Shown here: piece by piece, positions 1 to 7,891 of the stretch | Layout: each line of letters opens with the position of its first letter | Numbering within the stretch: position 1 is the first letter of the stretch | From: Cypionkella psychrotolerans | GTDB taxonomy: Bacteria > Pseudomonadota > Alphaproteobacteria > Rhodobacterales > Rhodobacteraceae | DNA: 64,000 nt | Direction of reading: 5' to 3' | NCBI RefSeq assembly: GCF_001294535.1 | Contig: NZ_LGIC01000083.1 | Coordinates: 1 to 64,000 of the forward strand | The notes under the pieces: generated by a model | Seen by the model: the letters and a program-made list of their open reading frames with translations, nothing else | What the model was told of the DNA's origin: nothing | Database searches by the model: none | Made by a program: the position numbers and the translations under genes

Positions 1-189
1 TCCATAGACCTCGCCGCTGTCATCCCAAGCCTGCTTCAACAGCACCGTTTGGCGCTGATCCTCCAGCGCACGCTGACAAAAAGGTTCACGCAGCCATGCA
101 TAGAAGCCGCTCGGATGAACGGCCAGCATCCGGCACATAGCCCTGACGGCAAAGATTGGCCGGTGTTCGGCGATAAACGCATACCTCAC
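1..189 (-). CDS. IS3-family transposase OrfB (DDE integrase domain), 5' part only
   Basis: Only the first 63 codons are present, continuing past the window edge. The reading begins RYAFIAEHRPIFAVRAMCRM and continues HPSGFYAWLREP, the well-known N-terminal pattern of IS3 OrfB before the rve/DDE catalytic core. A GTG at 187-189 overlaps the orfA stop, but in this family OrfB is normally made as an OrfAB fusion by -1 frameshifting upstream. The catalytic DDE residues are outside the window, so activity cannot be judged. Confidence 0.8.
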   Translation of the reverse strand, partial: MRYAFIAEHRPIFAVRAMCRMLAVHPSGFYAWLREPFCQRALEDQRQTVLLKQAWDDSGEVYG

Positions 190-464
190 CGGGATTCCCT
201 GGCGAAGTATGCGGTCGCCTTTTTTAGGATGTCCCGTTCCTCCGTGACCCGCAGCAGATCTCGCTTCAACCGGCGGATCTCATCAGCTTGCGCATCGACC
301 TCTTGGATCACCTTTGCGGGCCGCGAAAACTGCTTCTGCCATGTGTAGATCGACTTGGTGCTGACCCCCAATCGCTCGGCCACCTCGCGCACCGGGTAGC
401 CCCGATCCTCGACCTGTGCGACCGCATCGCGCTTGAACTCATCTGTGAATTTGTTCGTGGACAT
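186..464 (-). CDS. IS3-family transposase OrfA (HTH_Tnp_1)
   Basis: A 92-residue DNA-binding subunit of an IS3-family transposase. Residues 6-50 (FTDEFKRDAVAQVEDRGYP, then VREVAERLGVSTKSIYTWQK) form the HTH that recognises the element ends. Residues 55-80 form a leucine-rich coiled coil (IRRLKRDLLRVTEERDILKK) used for multimerisation. The start at 464 is chosen because AGGAGG lies 5 bases upstream; a longer frame to 497 has no such signal. The C-terminal KKATAYFARESR is typical of the IS3 group. Confidence 0.9.
   Translation of the reverse strand: MSTNKFTDEFKRDAVAQVEDRGYPVREVAERLGVSTKSIYTWQKQFSRPAKVIQEVDAQADEIRRLKRDLLRVTEERDILKKATAYFARESR
219..226 (-). other. Programmed -1 frameshift slippery site in IS3 orfA
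   Basis: On the minus strand codons CTA AAA AAG (Leu-Lys-Lys of ILKKATA) give the heptamer A-AAA-AAG. Slippage by -1 moves ribosomes from orfA into the orfB frame, which is open from here to the window edge. This is the standard mechanism for making the IS3 OrfAB transposase. Seen in sequence; frameshifting itself is inferred from the family. Confidence 0.7.
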
Positions 465-507
465 ATCGTCCTCCTTGCTTCCAAAATTACCAAGCAAGGC
501 GTCTACA

Positions 508-625
508 AATCTAGGGGCTATTCAGTGGGCAATCGCCAAGGTACTACCCGAGGGGTGGGCTACCGCGGGTATCTCAGACCCCAAAAGAAGACGCTTTACA
601 AATTTTTCCAGAGAAGTGGGGCCGC
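508..625. other. Segment between IS end and terminase genes
   Basis: 118 bases with no recognisable gene. It must hold the ribosome binding region for the small terminase gene (GAGAAG at about 610, 12-15 bases before the ATG). No clear promoter was found, so transcription of the head genes may come from the IS side or be lost. Confidence 0.4.
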
Positions 626-1156
626 ATGATGGGCCATAGCGCATCCGACTTAAGCGACCTTCTAGCCGACGCGCAAATAGGGCCTGTCGCATCTGGCATC
701 CCTGCAACAATGTCAGAAGCTCAAATTTCTGATTTTCTGGGCCTTGCCTCGTCTCGAATTCGGACCTTGGCACGCGACGGTGTTTTCGTTCGGTCAGGCC
801 GCGGGCAGTTCGATGTTGCGGCATCGGTGAAGCGTTACGTCTCACGGCTTCAGGAAGGCGCTGTACGGGCTGGGCGACCGGCCGAGGGTGGCGATGACCT
901 CAAAGCGGAAAAGCTGCGCTTAACCCGCGCCCAGGCTGATAAAGAAGAAACCCGCGTGAAGCGGGAAAGCGGCGATCTGGTGGAGTCGGATGCTGTGACT
1001 CGCCAATGGGCTGCGATCTTGCGAGATATCCGCAACGCTTTGCTGGCCGTGCCGTCGCGCTGCGGCGCTGTCCTGCCACACCTGACAGCAACCGACACGG
1101 CAACTCTCGATCGGGAAATCCGCAAGGTGCTGGAGGGTTTGGCCGATGGGAATTGA
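626..1156 (+). CDS. Phage terminase small subunit (Nu1-like DNA packaging protein)
   Basis: Predicted DNA-recognition subunit of the packaging motor (176 residues, near the usual 180 of lambda Nu1). Residues about 29-75 (MSEAQISDFLGLASSRIRTL, ending in VKRYVSRL) look like the winged HTH of Nu1 that binds cos. Residues 92-115 form a charged helix (LKAEKLRLTRAQADKEETRVK), the usual dimerisation and linker region. It overlaps the large subunit gene by 11 bp in another frame, which supports coupled translation and the assignment. ATG at 626 or 629 could both start it. Confidence 0.8.
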   Translation: MMGHSASDLSDLLADAQIGPVASGIPATMSEAQISDFLGLASSRIRTLARDGVFVRSGRGQFDVAASVKRYVSRLQEGAVRAGRPAEGGDDLKAEKLRLTRAQADKEETRVKRESGDLVESDAVTRQWAAILRDIRNALLAVPSRCGAVLPHLTATDTATLDREIRKVLEGLADGN

Positions 1157-2906
1157 AATCGTTCGCAGGAACGCCCTGCAAGCCCTTCGCCCACCGCCGC
1201 ATGTGCCGCTCGCACAGTGGATTGAGTCCACGGTCTACATTCCCGCCAGCGCATCCGCCCTTCCTGGGCGCATGGAGCTTTGGCCTTTCCAGCGCGGCTG
1301 GTGCGAAGCCATTGAAGATCCAGAAATTGAACGCCTGACAATCCTGAAGGGCGCGCGAATTGGCTACACGCAATGGTTAAGCGCGACCATTGCCAGTTTT
1401 GTTGCAAACAGCCCTGCCCCCATCATCGCGCTACAAGGTACCGCAGATGATGCTAGAGATTTTTCAGTAGAACTAGAATCCATGTTTGAGGCATCGCCCG
1501 CGCTTCGCGGCTTGCTTTCCGACGATGCCGACGATTCGGGCCGATCTACCATGCTTGCGCGGCGCTTTTCAGGCGGTAGCCTTAAGTTCCTTGCAGCGAA
1601 GTCACCGCGCAACCTTCGCCGCCATACAACGCGATTCCTCGCTATGGACGAAATAGACGGCTACGAAATCACCCAAGAAGGCGACCCGATCAAGTTGGCA
1701 GAGATGCGAACAATGACCTTTCGCGACCGCAAAATTTTGGCGGGCTCGACTCCCATTTTCGATTATGGGCCAATAACCCGCCTTTATTCTGAGTCCGATC
1801 AAAGGATCTATGAATGCCTCTGCCCATCGTGCGGCGAGTTTGCAGAAATCAAATGGGAGGCAATCCAATGGCCTGAAGCCAAACCGGAATTGGCGCATTG
1901 GGTTTGCCCCCGCAATGGCTGCATTGTCGAAGAGCGGTTTAAGCCGGAAATGGTGGCAAATGGACATTGGCGGGCAACCGCACCAGAGATAAAAGGGCAC
2001 GCTGGCTTCGCTGTAAATTGCCTGATCAGCCCCCATTTCAACGCGCGATGGGGGAAGTTGGCGGCCGAATTCTTGCAGGCTAAACGCAGCCCGGAAACCT
2101 TGCAGCCGTTCGTTAATACGATTTTGGGGCAGCCTTGGAAAACTGAAGGCCAGGATCTCGATGAACATGAGCTATTCCAGCGGCGTGAAGCCTTCAGCCT
2201 CGAAGCCTTACCGCCTGAAGTGCTTTGGCTGACTGTAGGAGTCGATTGCCAGGACGACCGTCTAGAAGCCGTCATCTTGGGCCACGGCGAAACCGAGCTT
2301 TTCGCACTTGGGCACGAAGTCTTCTGGGGGCCGATCGACGGGGAGGCCGTTTGGGCTGATCTGGACTCGCTGTTGCGGCAGACTTGGCAACACCCTTCTG
2401 GTGGTACGATCCGAATTGACGCCGCTTGCATCGATTCCGGCGATGGGGGCCACACTGAAATAGTTCACGCCTTCACCCGGCCACGGTTCGGGCGGCGTGT
2501 GGTCTCGATTAAGGGCGTAGCGGGCTTTTCACGCCCCTTCCTGCAGCGCAGCGGCACCAAGGGGCAGATGCTATGGCTCGCTGGCGTGGACGCACTGAAA
2601 TCGCAACTATTCAACCGCCTAGCGCGTGCTCAGGGCTTAAGGTTTTCCGAAGTGCTGCAAGCGATCTTTTTTGAACAGCTCGCAAGCGAACGCCGCATGA
2701 TCCGTTATACACGCGGCCGGCCTGAGGCACGGTTTGAAAGGGTTAAGGGGCGGCGTGCTGAGACCTTGGACGCAACTTGTTACGCTTGGGCCGCACGGCA
2801 GTTGATCGGGCAGAAGGTAGAAGCGCGGCAGGCCGAAGTTTCCAGCGCCGCGGCGCCTAAGAAGGTGGCAGGTTTGATCAAGAGTCGTTGGCTTTCTGGA
2901 GGCTAA
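1146..2906 (+). CDS. Phage terminase large subunit, GpA family
   Basis: Packaging ATPase and cos nuclease, 586 residues. The ATPase part shows a Walker A-like KGARIGYT at 68-75 and Walker B FLAMDE at 164-169, as in lambda gpA (which also has a deviant P-loop). A zinc-ribbon-like insertion has CLCPSCG at 224-230 and CPRNGC at 254-259. VDCQDDRLE at 366-374 begins the nuclease domain and carries the acidic metal ligands. Slightly shorter than lambda gpA (641), but no internal break is seen, so it looks intact. It sits directly after the small subunit and overlaps it by 11 bp. Confidence 0.93.
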   Translation: MGIEIVRRNALQALRPPPHVPLAQWIESTVYIPASASALPGRMELWPFQRGWCEAIEDPEIERLTILKGARIGYTQWLSATIASFVANSPAPIIALQGTADDARDFSVELESMFEASPALRGLLSDDADDSGRSTMLARRFSGGSLKFLAAKSPRNLRRHTTRFLAMDEIDGYEITQEGDPIKLAEMRTMTFRDRKILAGSTPIFDYGPITRLYSESDQRIYECLCPSCGEFAEIKWEAIQWPEAKPELAHWVCPRNGCIVEERFKPEMVANGHWRATAPEIKGHAGFAVNCLISPHFNARWGKLAAEFLQAKRSPETLQPFVNTILGQPWKTEGQDLDEHELFQRREAFSLEALPPEVLWLTVGVDCQDDRLEAVILGHGETELFALGHEVFWGPIDGEAVWADLDSLLRQTWQHPSGGTIRIDAACIDSGDGGHTEIVHAFTRPRFGRRVVSIKGVAGFSRPFLQRSGTKGQMLWLAGVDALKSQLFNRLARAQGLRFSEVLQAIFFEQLASERRMIRYTRGRPEARFERVKGRRAETLDATCYAWAARQLIGQKVEARQAEVSSAAAPKKVAGLIKSRWLSGG

Positions 2907-3151
2907 TCGCCCTCGGGCTTAGGCCCAAGCTCAATAACTGTGTAACCATTTACCGAAATGTAACATACATTCTCGATCAGATCGAAAGTCGGCGCATCGT
3001 GACGGCCTACTTCAAATTCAATAAAAGATCCGGCATAAAGCCCTTTTTTGTATTGCTGCGTCCGCAATCTAACAACTGATCCGATTTGTGGAACGCTACT
3101 CATCTCGCATTGAAATAGAATCGAGCCACTCAATTCAAAGCAGACGTTCAT
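2903..3151 (-). CDS. Unrecognised small protein on the opposite strand of the phage head module
   Basis: An 82-residue protein of unknown function. The reading is supported by a strong GAGGTGG 7 bases before the ATG and by a 4-bp ATGA overlap with the gene upstream of it (3148-3324), so the pair looks translationally coupled. Its end overlaps the terminase stop by 4 bp. Mixed composition with beta-rich segments (IGSVVRLRTQQYKKG; FIEFEVGRHD) and no signal peptide or membrane segment. Placement against the direction of head genes suggests a moron-type accessory gene rather than a virion part. Confidence 0.6.
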   Translation of the reverse strand: MNVCFELSGSILFQCEMSSVPQIGSVVRLRTQQYKKGLYAGSFIEFEVGRHDAPTFDLIENVCYISVNGYTVIELGPKPEGD

Positions 3152-3324
3152 TTTACCACCTCATCGCTGATCCCAAACAGGAACCCAGCGCCGTAACCGG
3201 TCTCGTCCTCCGCGGCTTCGCGTATTGCCCTCGCCATCTTGGGCAGATTCCGAGTTTGCGCGACTTCCTGCATTATTTTGGTAGCATGATCGCGCCCCGC
3301 TTGGCACTGCATTGAATATGTCAT
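3148..3324 (-). CDS. Unrecognised 58-residue protein, antisense phage cluster
   Basis: I do not recognise this protein. The start at 3324 (MTYSMQCQAGRDHATK) is chosen because GGAG sits 6 bases upstream; the longer frame to 3357 lacks a ribosome site. It ends in an ATGA overlap with the next minus-strand gene. The middle (IMQEVAQTRNLPKMARAIRE) is a likely amphipathic helix. Too short for domain assignment; no membrane segment or signal peptide. Confidence 0.5.
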   Translation of the reverse strand: MTYSMQCQAGRDHATKIMQEVAQTRNLPKMARAIREAAEDETGYGAGFLFGISDEVVK

Positions 3325-3418
3325 TTCCAACTCCATCTGTTTCGATAGAATCATCATTCCACAAAAAATCTTTTATTTCCATAAACTTATAAAGTGAAAG
3401 TCACGTTTAAGGTGAAAG

Positions 3419-3730
3419 TCAGCGACCCGACCGCATTGGCGCAATCATCGCAAGAGATCCTTCGCGGACGGCCTGCGCAGCCCGAGCTATCACCATTGCA
3501 GCGGCGTCTTCTGTTGCATCGGCAACGTCGCTGGATAACGACCAGAACGGGATTGCAAAGAAATCGCCGCCGCGCTTCGCGATTGCGATGCAAAGGGATG
3601 CACCGGCGGGGGAAGCTTCGGCTAGGGTCACACGTTCTTCAAATGTTGCGGGCCGAAGCCAAAAATGACGCTTTGGAAATCTGTTGCTAAAGCGCTGATC
3701 AATCTTTGCGGATGACTCTAGATTGATCAT
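3419..3730 (-). CDS. Unrecognised 103-residue protein, first gene of antisense phage cluster
   Basis: Unknown function. The start is well supported: GGAG lies 5 bases before the ATG at 3730. The N-terminal half is basic and aromatic (RFSNRFPKRHFWLRP), the C-terminal half alanine-rich and probably helical (DAAAMVIARAAQAVREGS). It is the most upstream of three minus-strand genes lying between large terminase and portal. Between it and the next gene are two direct copies of GTGAAAGTCA (3394-3403 and 3412-3421), the second reaching into its last codons. Confidence 0.55.
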   Translation of the reverse strand: MINLESSAKIDQRFSNRFPKRHFWLRPATFEERVTLAEASPAGASLCIAIAKRGGDFFAIPFWSLSSDVADATEDAAAMVIARAAQAVREGSLAMIAPMRSGR

Positions 3731-3990
3731 GCGGACTCCATCTAAGTTGAATGGCGGCGGCGGTTCATATGCCGCGCCGCCGCCAATACCGACGCCTCGG
3801 ACTCTGACCCCCGATCATCGGCCGCGTGGCATGAGGGGAGATGAATCCCCTGCCCCGCCAAACCTTGAGCTGCAAAGGGCGGCTTCCCGCCCCCTGCGAT
3901 GATACGAACTTTGGACTCGCTAACCTTGCCACAGGGTCATTGACTCGTCAACTCATTTATGAGATATAAAGCCGAACAGGAGATCAGAGA
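3731..3990. other. Divergent intergenic region in prophage, with hairpins
   Basis: 260 bases between the minus-strand cluster and the plus-strand gene at 3991. It holds a 9-bp inverted repeat GGCGGCGGC / GCCGCCGCC (3753-3761 and 3776-3784) and a small hairpin GGGCGG-CTTC-CCGCCC (3877-3892). These may insulate the two divergent units. Neither has a T run. Confidence 0.45.
3940..3968 (+). promoter_or_regulatory. Candidate sigma-70 promoter for the HTH-like phage gene
   Basis: TTGACT at 3940-3945 and GATATA at 3963-3968 with a 17-base spacer, 23 bases before the ATG at 3991. AGGAG at 3978-3982 gives a well-spaced ribosome site. A dedicated promoter here would let the following genes be expressed apart from the terminase genes. 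Confidence 0.5.
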
Positions 3991-4533
3991 ATGTCAGAAT
4001 TCACGCTAGCCCAGATCGCCGCTTTTGCTGCTGGCATCGACGGAATCGAAGTCGAACAGTTCACAGCTTACGAAAAATCGCTTCGCAATCTGGTGCAACG
4101 GCACTTCCTTCCTCCAATTTCGCAGCATGGCCGCGTTTTTCTATATGACCGTGGTGGGGCGGTAACGATTAGGCTTGCCCACATTGCAGCCGAGTTTGGT
4201 ATTCCTAGAACTACCATTGATTCACTGACCCGGTGGTTGAGCGGTTCTGGTACACGCCGCAAACCGACTCGCGGTGGTTTCGTTGGACTTAGCCAATCCG
4301 ACGAAGCAATTGAGCGTGTCGAGAACGGAGAAGTTTTCGCGCTGCACATTATTATGACGGCAGACCGATCTGTCAGCGTTCAGGCTGACTGGAAAAAAGA
4401 CACATCCGCCAGCGAAAAGGTCGAGTCAGCACTGCAGCAACGCGGGCAAGAAACTGGCATGGAGATTGCTCGCTTCACCCTACCCGCTGCCAACATTATC
4501 GCGCAATTCCTGCCACCGATGACTAAGGATTAA
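3991..4533 (+). CDS. Phage protein of unknown function with HTH-like N-terminal half
   Basis: 180 residues; not confidently recognised. Residues about 60-85 (RLAHIAAEFGIPRTTIDSL) read like a helix-turn-helix, and the preceding LRNLVQRHFLPP-GRVFLYDRGG resembles the wing region of MerR-type phage regulators. The C-terminal half (FALHIIMTADRSVSVQADW) is beta-rich. It ends 5 bases before the TTG start of the portal gene, so it is co-transcribed with the head genes. A regulator of late genes or a head-completion factor are both possible; lambda has gpW at this place but this protein is too long and dissimilar. Confidence 0.6.
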   Translation: MSEFTLAQIAAFAAGIDGIEVEQFTAYEKSLRNLVQRHFLPPISQHGRVFLYDRGGAVTIRLAHIAAEFGIPRTTIDSLTRWLSGSGTRRKPTRGGFVGLSQSDEAIERVENGEVFALHIIMTADRSVSVQADWKKDTSASEKVESALQQRGQETGMEIARFTLPAANIIAQFLPPMTKD

Positions 4534-4538
4534 TCCGA

Positions 4539-5891
4539 TTGGGCATCCTTGATCTGTTCCGCCGCACGCCTGCGCAACCTCCGCAAGTTCGCCGCTTTGA
4601 CGGTGCAGCCGGCGGCCGTCGCGGTTTCGGCATTGGCTCATTCGGGCGCACTGGCACCGAAACCATGTTGGCGGGACCTACCCTGCGCGACCGTGCCCGC
4701 TACGCCGCTGCAAATAACGCATGGATTGCGAATGCCGTAGGAAACCTAACAGGGGCACTTGTCGGATCTGGTATCGTGCCAACCGGCGAAGCTGATGGGG
4801 TGGCGGCGTTCAATGTCTGGGCGGAAACTGCCGATGCAGATGGACGTACAGATTTCTGGGGGCTTCAGGCTGAAATTGCCCGCGCGCTTGTGGTAGACGG
4901 TGAAGCCTTCGCCCAGATTATCGACTCCGAGATGGGGCCGCATCTGCGCTTAATCCCGCCCGAGCTGGTAGACGAGTCCATGACTCGCGATCTTGGTGAA
5001 GGGAGATTCATTGTCTCAGGCGTTGAATTCAATGCCGATGGCACGCGCGCCGCCTATCACGTGCTGCCCGCGCGGCCTACCGATGTATTCGCAACAACCG
5101 GAACGCCAATCCGCATTGCTGCTGAAAATGTCCTACACGTTTTCAAGCCGCTTGGCGCTGGCCAAGTGCGTGGCGTTTCATGGCTTGCCCCGATCATTTT
5201 GCCCGCGAACGAATTGGACCAACTCCAGGACGCTTTGCAGATGGGCGCGAAGGTCGCGGCGATGTTTGCCGGGTTTGTGGTGAACCCGAATGCAACCGGC
5301 GGCGATGATCCATTCGAAGGCGAATCCCAGCCCAGCCTTGAACCTGGCACGCTGCAAAAACTGACAGGCGGCTGGGATGTAAGATTCGCCACGCCTTCCC
5401 AAGTATCGCAGGTGGAACCCCTACTGAAATTGGGCTTGCGGCAACTCGCGGCCGGATTGGGGATGCCAGAATATATGCTTTCCGGCGACCTATCGGATGC
5501 AAACTATTCCAGCTTGCGGGCTGGCCTTCTACCCTTCCGTCAAAGAGTCGAGCAAACGCAGTACCACGTTTTTGTGCCGCAAATGCTGAATCCGATTTGG
5601 CGTTTGGTTATCGAATGGGCTGCCGTTGCTGGTGATCTTGCCGACTTCGAAGCCGACCCGCGACGCTTCCTCAAGGTAGAATGGTTGCCACCGCGGCCGC
5701 TTCAGGTGGACCCGCTCAAGGATACTCAGGCAACCGTTGCAGAATTGGAAGCTGGGCTCACCAGCCGCAAGAAAGCTGTCGCAGAACGCGGATGGGCTTT
5801 GGCTGATCTTGATGCCGAGATTGCGGCCGATGCCTTCCAGCGCCCTGCCAACGGCGAAACGTCGCAAGAACAAAAGGGAATCCAAAAGTGA
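4539..5891 (+). CDS. Phage portal protein, lambda gpB family
   Basis: Forms the dodecameric DNA entry vertex of the capsid. Recognised by the family pattern RARYAAANNAWIANAVGNLTGALVG near residues 50-75 and by the segment MPEYMLSGDLSDANYSSLRA near 310, characteristic of lambda-type portals. 450 residues, somewhat shorter than lambda gpB (533), mainly at the C-terminus. The start is TTG at 4539, with AAGGAT 8 bases upstream; no in-frame ATG fits. The stop overlaps the GTG start of the protease-capsid gene (GTGA), which suggests coupled translation. Confidence 0.92.
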   Translation: MGILDLFRRTPAQPPQVRRFDGAAGGRRGFGIGSFGRTGTETMLAGPTLRDRARYAAANNAWIANAVGNLTGALVGSGIVPTGEADGVAAFNVWAETADADGRTDFWGLQAEIARALVVDGEAFAQIIDSEMGPHLRLIPPELVDESMTRDLGEGRFIVSGVEFNADGTRAAYHVLPARPTDVFATTGTPIRIAAENVLHVFKPLGAGQVRGVSWLAPIILPANELDQLQDALQMGAKVAAMFAGFVVNPNATGGDDPFEGESQPSLEPGTLQKLTGGWDVRFATPSQVSQVEPLLKLGLRQLAAGLGMPEYMLSGDLSDANYSSLRAGLLPFRQRVEQTQYHVFVPQMLNPIWRLVIEWAAVAGDLADFEADPRRFLKVEWLPPRPLQVDPLKDTQATVAELEAGLTSRKKAVAERGWALADLDAEIAADAFQRPANGETSQEQKGIQK

Positions 5892-7663
5892 ACGAAAGAG
5901 TCTCTGATACCCTGACCCGACAAGCGGATTTTCAGGCAAATTCTTACAACGCCGAAACCCGCACGTTTAGCGCTGTGATTGCCACGGCGACTCCGGTGAT
6001 GCGCCAAGATGCAACCGGGCCTTTCGCGGAAGTGTTGCCCGCCGAAGCTTTCGACTTATCGGCGCAAAGCCTGCCGGTGCTGGACTCCCACAACACCGCA
6101 ACTGTTCGGGCGATCCTTGGGCGAACTTTGGCCATTCGGCGCGAAGGCGACTCTATCGTGGCTGACCTGCAGTTGTCTGCCGCCGAAGACGTTGCCCCGA
6201 TCGGGCAGCGCATCGCGGACGGCACCTTGCGTGGAATCTCAATCGGCTACCGCGTGGCCGGATGGGCAACCCGCCGCGAAGGCGGGCAGCGCGTGAAATC
6301 CGCAACCCGCGCAACGCTTACGGAAGTGACTCTTACCTCAAATCCCGCCGACCCGAACGCGGGCGTGCGGCAAAAGAAGGACTGCAAAATGCCCAAAGAT
6401 GTAGAAACCGAAGATCGCGCCGCACTTATTCAGCGTTGCCGCACCGCCCATCCCGCCCTTACCGATGAATGGGGAACGCGGATGCAAGATGCGGGCGAAG
6501 TGCTTTCCGACGCCGAAGTGATCGACGACGCGCGGGAAACCGCGCTTGCAGCACGGCAGAAACGCACGGCAGCAACCATTCGCACCGCCGCGCCCGCGAA
6601 TGACGACCCGGCACTGAATCGCGGGCACCAGTCTGAAGCTTTGGCTTGCCGCATGATGGGCACCGCCCCTTCCGATGCTGCCCGCCCATTCATGACTTTG
6701 GGCCTGCATGATCTTGCCCGCGAAGCGCTGGCATCTTCTGGCGTGTCCGTTCGCAATCTTGGGGCCGAAGAACTGTTGACCCGTGCAATGCACACCACCA
6801 GCGACTTCCCCCAACTGCTGACCGGTGCCGGCAATCGCGTGCTGGCAAACGCCTATCAGGCCGCACAATCGGCCCTGAAGGCTTTGGCACGCCAACGCAC
6901 CGCCTCGGACTTCCGCGCGCTGTCTATCCTAAAGTTGGGCGAGTTCAGCGGGCTTCAGAAGGTGACGGAGGCGGGCGAGATCAAAGCCATCTCCACCGCA
7001 GAAGCGAAGGAAGGTTACGCCCTAGAAACCTTCGGCGGCACGTTCGCACTTTCGCGCAAGGCAATTATCAATGACGACCTAGGCGCATTCGGGCGCTGGG
7101 GCGAGATGATGGGCCGCGCCGCAGCTGAAACCGAAGCTGGCCAGCTCATTGCCCTATTGACGGCAAACGCAGGCGGCGGTGTTAAGCTGTCCGATGGGGA
7201 AAACCTGTTTCACGCCACCCACGGCAACCTAGCGGGCGCTGGGGTTGCTTTGTCGGAAGCTACACTTTCGGCCGCGCGTCTTGCCATGCGCACCCAAAAG
7301 GGCTTGGACGGCGCGACTCCGGTGAACGTGGTACCGAAGTATTTGCTGGTTGGGCCGACGCTTGAAACCGCAGCTGAAAAGCTGTTGACGACGATCAACG
7401 CCACGACGACTGGTGACGCCAACCCGTTTGGCGGGAAGCTGAGCCTGCTTGTTGAACCCCGGATCACGGGTAACGGCTGGTATGTTTTCGCCGATCCTGC
7501 CAGCGCACCCGTGCTGGAATATGCTTACCTGTCCAGCGCGCCGGGTCCGCAATTGTCTAGCCGCGACGGCTGGGAAACTCTGGGCCGTGAATTCCGTGTC
7601 GTGTTGGACTTCGGCGCTGGTGCCGTTGATCACCGCGGCGCCTATCGGAACGCGGGTGCCTGA
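5888..7663 (+). CDS. Prohead protease / major capsid protein fusion
   Basis: One 591-residue frame joins a HK97-type (U35/S78) prohead protease to the major capsid protein. The protease half shows the expected catalytic pair His68 (VLDSHNT) and Ser118 (LRGISIGY). Residues about 165-290 are charged and alanine-rich, like a scaffold or delta domain. From about 290 the capsid fold follows (FGGTFALSRKAIINDDLGAF; NVVPKYLLVGPTLETAAEKL; WYVFADPA; FRVVLDFGAG). This fusion type is known in alphaproteobacterial prophages. GTG start, overlapped by the portal stop. An in-frame ATG at 6389 (codon 168) has its own good ribosome site, so a separate capsid product of 424 residues is possible. Confidence 0.92.
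   Translation: MNERVSDTLTRQADFQANSYNAETRTFSAVIATATPVMRQDATGPFAEVLPAEAFDLSAQSLPVLDSHNTATVRAILGRTLAIRREGDSIVADLQLSAAEDVAPIGQRIADGTLRGISIGYRVAGWATRREGGQRVKSATRATLTEVTLTSNPADPNAGVRQKKDCKMPKDVETEDRAALIQRCRTAHPALTDEWGTRMQDAGEVLSDAEVIDDARETALAARQKRTAATIRTAAPANDDPALNRGHQSEALACRMMGTAPSDAARPFMTLGLHDLAREALASSGVSVRNLGAEELLTRAMHTTSDFPQLLTGAGNRVLANAYQAAQSALKALARQRTASDFRALSILKLGEFSGLQKVTEAGEIKAISTAEAKEGYALETFGGTFALSRKAIINDDLGAFGRWGEMMGRAAAETEAGQLIALLTANAGGGVKLSDGENLFHATHGNLAGAGVALSEATLSAARLAMRTQKGLDGATPVNVVPKYLLVGPTLETAAEKLLTTINATTTGDANPFGGKLSLLVEPRITGNGWYVFADPASAPVLEYAYLSSAPGPQLSSRDGWETLGREFRVVLDFGAGAVDHRGAYRNAGA
6377..6391 (+). promoter_or_regulatory. Internal ribosome site and ATG inside the protease-capsid fusion
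   Basis: AAGGA (6377-6381) stands 7 bases before an in-frame ATG (6389-6391) exactly where the protease domain ends. Initiation here would give a scaffold-plus-capsid protein without the protease, in excess over the full fusion. The motif is seen; use is inferred. Confidence 0.5.
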
Positions 7664-7664
7664 T

Positions 7665-7889
7665 ATGCCAATGAATCAACAGGCGCTTCATTCAAAACTT
7701 GCTGAATGGCGCGACCGGCTGAAGGAAGCCCGCTATAGTGGCACCCGTCGCGCCCGCGACTCCACTGGCGAAGAGATCGAATACAAATCAGACTCTGAGA
7801 TGGCGAAAGCCATTGCGGCGATCGACGCCGAACTTGCACCAATTCAGCGGCACGCAACAGTCCGCTTCCAAACCTCGAAAGGACTCTGA
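7665..7889 (+). CDS. gpW-like phage head-tail joining protein
   Basis: A 74-residue protein matching the pattern of gpW-type joiners: an N-terminal helix (HSKLAEWRDRLKEAR), a short beta hairpin with the substrate-like SGEEIEYKSDSEM stretch, and a second helix (AKAIAAIDAELAPI). gpW sits in the portal channel after packaging. Lambda gpW is 68 residues. It begins one base after the capsid stop and probably depends on coupled translation, as no strong ribosome site is seen. ATG at 7671 is an alternative start. In lambda the W gene lies before the portal; here it lies after the capsid. Confidence 0.7.
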   Translation: MPMNQQALHSKLAEWRDRLKEARYSGTRRARDSTGEEIEYKSDSEMAKAIAAIDAELAPIQRHATVRFQTSKGL

Positions 7890-7891
7890 GC

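Larger units (their letters stand above)
1..507 (-). mobile_element. IS3-family insertion sequence, partial (left part of window)
   Basis: This is the upstream end of an IS3-family element running off the window edge. It holds orfA, the start of orfB in the -1 frame and a slippery A6G run at their junction, the classic IS3 layout. On the minus strand the element seems to begin at 507 with TGTAGACGCCTTGCTTGG, a TG-start terminal repeat typical of the family. The opposite end and any target-site duplication lie outside the window, so the boundary is inferred. It ends 119 bp before the phage terminase gene, so insertion into the prophage edge is likely. Confidence 0.85.

Noticed and set aside
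3394-3421. Two GTGAAAGTCA repeats read as a CRISPR-like or iteron array
   Set aside because: Only two copies 18 bp apart and no further units; noted as direct repeats only.
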